Shown here one piece after another: positions 57,463-64,000 of a stretch of 64,000 bases of DNA (positions within the stretch are counted from its first letter, which is position 1; each line of letters opens with the position of its first letter). The position numbers and the translations under genes were made by a program. The notes below the pieces were generated by a model. That model was not told the origin of the DNA, did no database searches, and was given only the letters and a program-made list of their open reading frames with translations. The DNA comes from Candidatus Methylophosphatis roskildensis (lineage in GTDB: Bacteria; Pseudomonadota; Gammaproteobacteria; Burkholderiales; Rhodocyclaceae), in assembly GCA_016708905.1 (NCBI GenBank), contig JADJEV010000004.1, positions 62,001-126,000 of the forward strand. The letters run 5' to 3'.

Positions 57463-58034
57463 AATATATTCAACGTCGGGCTCTCAGCCATGCGAACTAC
57501 AGCCTGCGAATCAATTGCCGAAACGCGGAACCCATTGCCGACATTCTGACGATAACCAGCGGACTTGTTCCCGGTTACAAGCGCGTCCTTCATGACATGG
57601 AGGGATCCGATGTTGACCCGATGTTCTACAAGACGGCCGACGGTCAAGTTGGGTGTCTGTCCGAGGCAGTCGATTCCCTGCTGACGACATTCAAGGCGGG
57701 CGAAATAGTGGTTCTCTCAATACGTGCGGATGAAGCCTCATGTGCATTCATGGCGGCGAAACAGCTATCCGGAGTACGACTGGCCCCCATCCGGACAGTT
57801 TGCGACGCGCAGACAATTCCGTATACATCGGTCCACGCGTTCAAGGGACTCGAAGCTCCGGCAGTGATCATCACGGACATCGAGAATCTCAAGGACGAAC
57901 GTTCGCGTTCGCTCCTTTACGTGGGGATGTCGCGGGCGAGGGTCCGCCTGTACATTTTGCTAAATGAAAATTGTAGAAGGCAGTACCAACAGATTCTTGA
58001 TGCCGGCCTTGAACGCATTTCCAAGGGATAAGAC

Positions 58035-61000
58035 ATGCCGCTGACCGAAAACCTAGCCAATAGAAACTGGCTAACATCACGCCTGCGCGCTGAAATTGTG
58101 GGTCCAGATCCTGCCGGGGAGCCACGTGAGATCGTTCCCGGTGGCGATGCCGGAAAGTTCTCATGGGAAGAATTCAGAAAGCCCAAGAAGCAGAAGAACG
58201 GCGAAGAAATTGTCTGGCAGGATCCGCCAGCGAAGCGATATGGGGCAGGAATTCTTTATCCTGTCGGCGTGGTCGAAGAAGCCGAACAGGCGAGATCCGG
58301 CGACGATGTGAATGCCGGCCCGGATGCGGCGCAACCTCCTGAGAGCCGGGAGGCGGATGACAAGCTGGAAAGGTTGGCGGAAAAGAATGCATCCAAGTCA
58401 TCCGGTCTTCCGGACGACTCCGAGGACTACAACGTCACACTTGCCAATGCCTTTAGGCCGTCCGCAATCGGGATCAGTTTCCTGGCCGACTTGGATTGTG
58501 AGAAGAATGGAATGCGGGTCGAGCTGGTCAGCATCGGCCGTCTGGGCAATGAGGATCTTCAGGAAATTCCGGTAGGCACATACAGGCAGACTTCGGCAAT
58601 GGTCGGAGACCCGGGCGGGGTCCAGTATCCCAGATCAGTTTGGCTCAGAGTCCCGCTGCTGGATGACCAGAAGCGATATCCGCATATCGAGGTCTCTTCG
58701 GCCGACCTGCTTGAGGCGAGAGAGCCAATCCGTAAAACAATTGATAGCATCTGGCCCGGTCTTGAGATGATTCTGGTCTCAAGGCGATATCCCCGCTTCG
58801 CAGCAAACCAGCGACTGATTACCGTTTCCCTGATCAACCGGCGTGCTCTCGATGCCGGTAAACTTGATGAACAGTGCCTGTTTCAGTCGGGGATCAGAGT
58901 TCGTGGCCTGAGTGAATCAGCATGGATTCAGCCATATCCGGAAGCAGAGCTAAGCCAGCTTGAAGCGCCGGACCCTCTTTCGGATGAACGGGTAAACCGT
59001 CTTCTTTACCGGCAATATCAAACATATGCGATCGGCCACGGTTGTGCGGCCGACTGGCCCGGCAACATGCCAAGCACGGTGTCCCAGGTCTGGACTGATG
59101 TGATGCCGGCATTTGAAGCGCCTGCTACGAATGCGGATCTCATGATCACCGGACCAGATGGTGCCAAGCATCCGGTCGCCATAAGCATGCGAAAGCTTGC
59201 CGGACTGGATCGGTCAGATGACGGATGGGAAGAAGTCGGGGCACTCCTGACGGCCTACGAAAATTGGATCGAATCATTACGGCTGCCACGACCCGGAATC
59301 CCTGGAGTCATGGCGGACATGTTGCAAACTGCAGAAGGTCTAATCGCACGCTGCGAAGACTGCCTTGGACGCATCCGGGATGGCATCGCATTTCTAAGAG
59401 AGGACTCGGAGACTTCGCGATTTGCGCGAGAGGCCTTCAGACTTGCAAACCATGCGATGCTGATTGCCCAGCTCCGGACCACAAGAGAGGTTCGAATTCC
59501 GTCGCCCGCATTGGAAGGCGGCATTACATGGACGCCAGCCATCACCAATCCGGATCCGTCAGTGGCGACCACCAAGGGATACTGGCGTGCATTCCAGATC
59601 GGATTCATCCTGATGTCGCTGCGCGCAATTGCACAACCGGAATCTGATCATCGAGATATTGTCGATCTGATCTGGTTTCCTACCGGCGGGGGGAAAACCG
59701 AGGCGTATCTCGGGCTCACGGCGTTCACTATTCTTTTCAATCGCATTTCCGGCCGCCAGACTGGCGGTGCGGATGTCCTGATGCGATACACGCTACGTCT
59801 TTTGACAGCCCAGCAGTTCCAGCGGGCATCGTTGCTGTTCTGCTCAATGGAGCATTTGAGACGAAACACCGCCGGACTTGGTGACAAGCCATTTCGCATC
59901 GGCCTGTGGGTCGGAGGCAGTGCATCGCCGAATTCGCGCAAGGAAGCCGTGCAAGCACTGGAAAGTCTTCAGAGCGATCCCGAAAGTGAAAATCCGTTTG
60001 TTCTCCTCAAGTGCCCATGGTGCGGAGCGAAATTCGGTCCCTCCGGAGAAGTGAGCGATAGCAGAAGAAGAGGCAGACGTGGTGGAGGCATGCAGGGGCG
60101 CGAGGCTGGGATTCCATCGGTACTTGGATATCGGCGATATACACCGACCAATCAGCATCCGCCCACCGTGGTGTTCAGCTGCAATGATCCGGCATGCGAG
60201 TTTGGCACTGGTTCCACTTTCCAACGCGCAAAACCACCGCTTCCCATCGTCATCATTGATGAAGATCTTTTCGATGATCCACCAAATCTGATCATCGGAA
60301 CGGTCGATAAATTTGCGATGCTTGCGTGGAAACCTCAGGCCCGGCGCATGTTCGGTATTGGCGATAATGGCAAGCACGCGGGCCTTCCTCCATCGCTAAT
60401 CATTCAGGACGAGCTCCACCTGATCTCGGGTCCGTTGGGATCGATGGTCGGAGCCTATGAAACAGTTATCGAAAGTCTCTGCAGGAGGGATGGCGTCGGC
60501 CACATCAAGCCGAAGATAATTGCATCGACAGCGACAATCAGCCGAGCACACGAGCAGATCAAGCACCTGTATGCCCGCAATGATGTGTTCCTTTTCCCTC
60601 CGTCCGGCCTTGAGGCGGGTGACTCATTTTTTGCGTGTGAAGCTCGTAATGAGGACGGAAGCCTAAAGCCAGGCAGGCTCTATCTTGGCGTATTGGCACC
60701 ATCACATGGCTCCTTGCAGACGACCGAGGCGAGAGTCTTTGCATGCCTTATGCAGCATGCGGCCACCATGCTGACCGATGACGATGGACGCGACCCATGG
60801 TGGACATTGCTGTGCTTCTTCAACTCCCTGCGTGAACTTGGCAGTGCCGCATCTCTGTTTGTCGCGGATACAAGGGACTATCTTCGTGTCATTTTAGACA
60901 GGCACGGGATTCATTACGCCACCATCAGAAAGCTCTTTGAAGTCTCCGAGCTTACCAGCCGAATCAGGAGTGACCAGGTTCCGAAGGAACTGGAGCGACT

Positions 61001-61751
61001 TGAGAAGCCATTTGTTACCCCGTCACCGAGAGGTGAAAAGAGTTTTGAAGGTATAGACGCTGTCGATGCGTGCTTGGCATCAAATATCATTGAAGTCGGT
61101 GTCGACGTTTCGCGCCTTGCGCTCATGGCAATCGTCGGACAGCCCAAAACAACATCACAGTACATTCAGGTTTCGAGTCGCGTTGGCCGAGACCCGGAAA
61201 AGCCCGGTCTCGTTGTCGTTCTGTATGGGCAGAGCAAGCCACGAGATCGCAGTCATTATGAGAGGTTCCGCCCATATCACCAGAGGCTGTACGCCCAGGT
61301 GGAGCCAACGAGCGTAACCCCATTCAGTCCGCCAGCAGTCGAACGGGCGTTACACGGAATCCTGGTTGCTGCCGTCAGGCAGCTTGGATTACTCGCAACG
61401 GTGTCCTCCGCTGCCCGACCGTTTCCTCTCGATGCCGGAACCCCGTTGAGGGACATGATTGAGATGATGATTGAAGAGCGAGTCAGTCTGGTCGCTCCCG
61501 TCGAAAGGGACTCCGTGATGATACGACTCCAGAGGCGCCTTGACGAATGGAGGGTGTGGCAGCCGTCAGAGTACGGGGGCTTTGGTGCGGCACCGCAAGA
61601 TCCACCCCTGCTTCATCCTGCAGGAAGCTCTGAGCCCCCACAATGGAATGGCAGAAGCTGGCCAACCATGTCGTCGCTGAGAGACGTCGATGCTTCGTGC
61701 GAGGCCGACGTAACGGGCTTCTTCAATCAACTGCAGGAAGAGCAATCATGA
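58035..61751 (+). CDS. drmA: DrmA-like DISARM helicase
   Basis: A 1238-residue SF2 helicase of the DISARM DrmA type. Motif I FPTGGGKT (548-555), zinc-type cysteines in KCPWCGAKF and FSCNDPACEF (about 655-725), motif II DELH (792-795), motif III ASTATI, and C-terminal motifs EVGVDVSRLALMAIVGQPKT and QVSSRVGR (about 1020-1055). The first 540 residues, with SWEEFRKPKK and AIGISFLADLDC, are the family-specific N-domain that also occurs in DrmA. ATG 58035 lies 3 bases after the helicase-gene stop and DrmB follows with a 4-bp overlap. The gene is intact, but transcription has to cross two insertion sequences. Confidence 0.9.
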   Translation: MPLTENLANRNWLTSRLRAEIVGPDPAGEPREIVPGGDAGKFSWEEFRKPKKQKNGEEIVWQDPPAKRYGAGILYPVGVVEEAEQARSGDDVNAGPDAAQPPESREADDKLERLAEKNASKSSGLPDDSEDYNVTLANAFRPSAIGISFLADLDCEKNGMRVELVSIGRLGNEDLQEIPVGTYRQTSAMVGDPGGVQYPRSVWLRVPLLDDQKRYPHIEVSSADLLEAREPIRKTIDSIWPGLEMILVSRRYPRFAANQRLITVSLINRRALDAGKLDEQCLFQSGIRVRGLSESAWIQPYPEAELSQLEAPDPLSDERVNRLLYRQYQTYAIGHGCAADWPGNMPSTVSQVWTDVMPAFEAPATNADLMITGPDGAKHPVAISMRKLAGLDRSDDGWEEVGALLTAYENWIESLRLPRPGIPGVMADMLQTAEGLIARCEDCLGRIRDGIAFLREDSETSRFAREAFRLANHAMLIAQLRTTREVRIPSPALEGGITWTPAITNPDPSVATTKGYWRAFQIGFILMSLRAIAQPESDHRDIVDLIWFPTGGGKTEAYLGLTAFTILFNRISGRQTGGADVLMRYTLRLLTAQQFQRASLLFCSMEHLRRNTAGLGDKPFRIGLWVGGSASPNSRKEAVQALESLQSDPESENPFVLLKCPWCGAKFGPSGEVSDSRRRGRRGGGMQGREAGIPSVLGYRRYTPTNQHPPTVVFSCNDPACEFGTGSTFQRAKPPLPIVIIDEDLFDDPPNLIIGTVDKFAMLAWKPQARRMFGIGDNGKHAGLPPSLIIQDELHLISGPLGSMVGAYETVIESLCRRDGVGHIKPKIIASTATISRAHEQIKHLYARNDVFLFPPSGLEAGDSFFACEARNEDGSLKPGRLYLGVLAPSHGSLQTTEARVFACLMQHAATMLTDDDGRDPWWTLLCFFNSLRELGSAASLFVADTRDYLRVILDRHGIHYATIRKLFEVSELTSRIRSDQVPKELERLEKPFVTPSPRGEKSFEGIDAVDACLASNIIEVGVDVSRLALMAIVGQPKTTSQYIQVSSRVGRDPEKPGLVVVLYGQSKPRDRSHYERFRPYHQRLYAQVEPTSVTPFSPPAVERALHGILVAAVRQLGLLATVSSAARPFPLDAGTPLRDMIEMMIEERVSLVAPVERDSVMIRLQRRLDEWRVWQPSEYGGFGAAPQDPPLLHPAGSSEPPQWNGRSWPTMSSLRDVDASCEADVTGFFNQLQEEQS

Positions 61752-63883
61752 GCCGTCCAGTCAGACGTTCTCAGGCAATCGCCCCGTTCGGTATCGGTGC
61801 GCTTGTCGATTTTCCGGGACCGGTGTCGCTTATCCATGCCGGTCTTGACGCATGGCCCTTTGATGAAGCAAAGCGCGAACATTGGGAGTTCAGGGTAACC
61901 GACGAAAAGCGCCTAGCACGAAGGCTTAACGTCGAATATTTTGTTCAGCCACCGGACTTTCGCCAGCCAGAGCGGGGCCAGGATGCCGCCCAGGAGAACC
62001 TCAATCTCAAGCTGCCGTTCCTCCGATTTCCCTTGTGGCATGTGTGTCCCCGATGCGGCAGAATGTATCTGTCCAAATATCACGATATCGCAGCTCCCAC
62101 GTGCAGAGGTCCCGTGGCATCAGGCGCAGCCAAGGGTGACCATTCGTCCAGAAGGACTGTCCAGGTAAGGTTCGTTGCCGCGTGCAAACGCGGCCACCTC
62201 CAGGATTTTCCCTGGTTCGAATGGCTGTTCAAGCATCCGCATCCTGACTGGGAACCGGACGGAGTATCGCGTTGGCTGAGGATGAGGAGTACCGGTAGTG
62301 CTTCGCTTACCGGTGTTGAGATCAGAGCCGAGGAACGTAGTGCCGATGGAGGGATACGCGTCGTAGAGAAACGAACTCTCGCTGGGGCATTCGCCGATGA
62401 TCCGTCCAGCGGCTCACCAACGGCCCTCTCCAGGCTGCAGATCAAATGCGAAGGCCACAACCCAGTCCTGGCAGTTGGGACGAACAGTGTATCGCCGCCG
62501 CCCGGCTGCGGGCACGAACTTTATCCATTGCTTCGAGGCGCATCAAACCTCTATTTTCCGCAAGTCGTCAGTTCCATATATATCCCGGAAATCGACGACC
62601 GGAATCTCTCTCAGGATGTTCTCGATTTGCTGGACGACCATCACTTAAAGACCAGCCTGCTAAGAAGTGCCCAAGAGTCCGAGAACGGTCTAATTACGGC
62701 GAGAGCAGCGAAACTCGCACTCCGGGATTTCTTCCCGGAAGTCGCAGTGGATCCGTCGGTGCTGGCCGAGGCGGCCAACAAACATATCCTCAAGGACATA
62801 TTGCTGGGCAGTTCTCTGGTTCGCCGGCACTTGTTACAGCGGATAAAGAGCGCTCCGAACAAACGGCTGACGATGGAAATTATTGACGCCGCAATCAAGT
62901 CATGTTGCCCCGACTGGGAGATAGACTCGTCGCTGATTCTCCCGCAACTGGCAGATGCACTGGAAGGGAATTCCGATGACACTGATGAGTCGGAAGAGGT
63001 CCGCCAGGATCCTTTGATCGAAACCGACTACCGGCGCGAGGAATACCAAGTATTTTGCCAGGATATCCAGGAGGGATATCCAAAGACTAACCTGCTTATT
63101 CGTAGTCACGCAATCGGAGACTATGGGAACTTGGTCAAGTCTTCATTTGAACGGGTGTCCCTGCTACACAAGCTACGGGAAACACGAGCCTTCGTTGGGT
63201 ACTCGCGAATATTTCCGGAGAACGATCTGACGCCGGATGAACGCTGGGGTCTGATTGCATCAGAAAAGAAGCGATGGCTGCCAGCAATCATCGTCCGCGG
63301 GGAAGGCATATTCCTGAAGTTCCGCGAGGACAAACTGCAGCGCTGGCTTGAAGCAAACGGGTCTCACCAAGAGGGGCGCCTATCCCCCATCAATCATAAT
63401 CTCAGGGAACTGCGAGAGCGCAGGCATCAGAAGGAGAAATCTATTTCTCCGAAACACGTACTGATTCATACCTTCGCTCATCTGCTGATCAATCAGTTGG
63501 TCTACGACTGCGGATATGGTTCGGCATCGCTACGAGAGAGGATATACACAGCCGACGGAAAGAATCAAATGTCGGGCGTGCTCATCTATACGGCAGCCGG
63601 CGATTCAGAAGGAACAATGGGTGGCCTTGTCAACATGGGCCAGCCTGGGTATCTCGATGACACCATAGCGAAAGCCCTCGAAAAGGCCCGGTGGTGTTCC
63701 AGTGATCCTGTCTGCATCGAGAGTCTTGGCCAGGGACCGGATAACTGCAATCTTGGTGCCTGCCACTCTTGCACGCTTCTGCCGGAAACTTCGTGCGAAG
63801 AACAAAACCGGCTGCTCGACCGAGGTATGGTTGTCGGTACCATTCAAGATCCGGATGCCGGGTATTTCTCTTTGCTGGCGTAA
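61748..63883 (+). CDS. drmB: DrmB-like DUF1998 protein
   Basis: A 711-residue partner of DrmA. It begins MSRPVRRSQAIAPFGIGALV, typical of DrmB, with a zinc knuckle CPRCGRMY near residue 100. The C-terminal DUF1998 part comprises HVLIHTFAHLLINQLVYDCG (about 570-590) and the cysteine cluster CNLGACHSCTLLPETSCEEQ (about 665-685). In DISARM, DrmA and DrmB form the core complex that blocks incoming phage DNA. ATG 61748 overlaps the drmA stop (ATGA). After its stop 117 bases of apparently non-coding sequence end the window; drmC, usual in DISARM, would have to lie beyond. Confidence 0.92.
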   Translation: MSRPVRRSQAIAPFGIGALVDFPGPVSLIHAGLDAWPFDEAKREHWEFRVTDEKRLARRLNVEYFVQPPDFRQPERGQDAAQENLNLKLPFLRFPLWHVCPRCGRMYLSKYHDIAAPTCRGPVASGAAKGDHSSRRTVQVRFVAACKRGHLQDFPWFEWLFKHPHPDWEPDGVSRWLRMRSTGSASLTGVEIRAEERSADGGIRVVEKRTLAGAFADDPSSGSPTALSRLQIKCEGHNPVLAVGTNSVSPPPGCGHELYPLLRGASNLYFPQVVSSIYIPEIDDRNLSQDVLDLLDDHHLKTSLLRSAQESENGLITARAAKLALRDFFPEVAVDPSVLAEAANKHILKDILLGSSLVRRHLLQRIKSAPNKRLTMEIIDAAIKSCCPDWEIDSSLILPQLADALEGNSDDTDESEEVRQDPLIETDYRREEYQVFCQDIQEGYPKTNLLIRSHAIGDYGNLVKSSFERVSLLHKLRETRAFVGYSRIFPENDLTPDERWGLIASEKKRWLPAIIVRGEGIFLKFREDKLQRWLEANGSHQEGRLSPINHNLRELRERRHQKEKSISPKHVLIHTFAHLLINQLVYDCGYGSASLRERIYTADGKNQMSGVLIYTAAGDSEGTMGGLVNMGQPGYLDDTIAKALEKARWCSSDPVCIESLGQGPDNCNLGACHSCTLLPETSCEEQNRLLDRGMVVGTIQDPDAGYFSLLA

Positions 63884-64000
63884 TTTGCGGACTCCTGTCA
63901 CGTTGACAACTCATTCCGATATGCGAGCGCCGTCAAGTGGTTCATGCCGCCATCCTGACTTCTGGCAAGTTGCCTCAGTAAGTTCGGTCGGGCGCTATGC

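Larger units (their letters stand above)
51921..58031 (+). pseudogene. NERD-domain SF1 helicase gene, broken by two ISs and a stop codon
   Basis: The gene starts at ATG 51921 (MARMIPPAYAEKTPIGEKGL). It is interrupted at 52035 by the IS21-type element, resumes at 55004 with the NERD nuclease-like domain (IEGELDMVILVPALGVLCIE, VKGCD), meets an in-frame TAA at 55153-55155, continues GPFKQASRAMHSLRDYVVKR, is split at 56085 by the ISL3-type element and resumes at 57471 in frame. Helicase motifs: Walker A FKGPAGTGKT, Walker B VLIVDEAQDL, NYSLRINCRNAEPIA, HAFKGLEAPAVIIT, YVGMSRAR. Without the insertions it would encode about 585 residues. It ends 3 bases before the DrmA-like gene. As written no full protein can be made. 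Confidence 0.88.

Noticed and set aside
63884..64000. Start of drmC at the window end
   Set aside because: Only 117 bases remain after drmB and no start codon with a convincing frame is seen.

Overview
The window is a high-GC chromosomal segment of a Gram-negative bacterium, most likely a betaproteobacterium (Rhodocyclales or Burkholderiales type). Supporting this are EF-P with Arg32 beside the arginine rhamnosyltransferase EarP, a fused indolepyruvate ferredoxin oxidoreductase, a Trk potassium operon, and a MacAB efflux operon with an outer-membrane factor. The assignment rests on gene content and could not be tested by phylogeny.

Layout. (1) 0-13 kb is central carbon metabolism: glgC (cut by the window start) and glgP for glycogen, a HigBA-like toxin-antitoxin pair, the fused 2-oxoacid oxidoreductase, a compact gnd-zwf-pgl oxidative pentose phosphate cluster, and a VapBC pair. 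(2) 13-18 kb holds a macrodomain protein, a NYN/PIN-like protein, a GNAT-cupin pair, and two overlapping transporter genes (EamA, AEC). (3) 17.8-30 kb is mostly minus strand: trkA followed by two tandem trkH genes, then macA-macB-OMF-earP-efp in a continuous run, and a divergent HDOD gene. (4) 30.1-32.6 kb has a 57-codon membrane-protein gene and uup, whose C-terminal coiled coil has slipped into another frame. (5) 33-43.5 kb looks like part of an integrative conjugative element: a putative regulator, an adenosylcobalamin-dependent ribonucleotide reductase, a zinc-ribbon/Toprim primase, a DUF932 protein, and a DUF1778-GNAT toxin-antitoxin pair. Most of its genes carry one or more single-base frameshifts, and several have strong hairpins just before the start codon. 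(6) 44.2-63.9 kb is a defence island of visibly lower GC. It encodes a C5-cytosine methyltransferase, a PD-(D/E)XK endonuclease, an opposite-strand Vsr nuclease, then a tightly packed run: AIPR protein, two proteins that together have the size of DrmE, a NERD-SF1 helicase, a DrmA-like helicase and a DrmB-like DUF1998 protein.

The defence island is the main point of interest. It combines the two signature proteins of DISARM (DrmA and DrmB) with parts typical of methyltransferase/Vsr/AIPR restriction islands. The NERD-SF1 helicase gene between them has been broken three times: by an IS21-family insertion, by an in-frame TAA, and by an ISL3-family insertion with a perfect 8-bp target duplication. 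The full system probably exists intact in relatives; this copy may be inactive or reduced.

A family of short intergenic repeats sharing the core TCCATGCGGC is scattered through the first 31 kb at five sites or more. No tRNA, rRNA or CRISPR array was seen.
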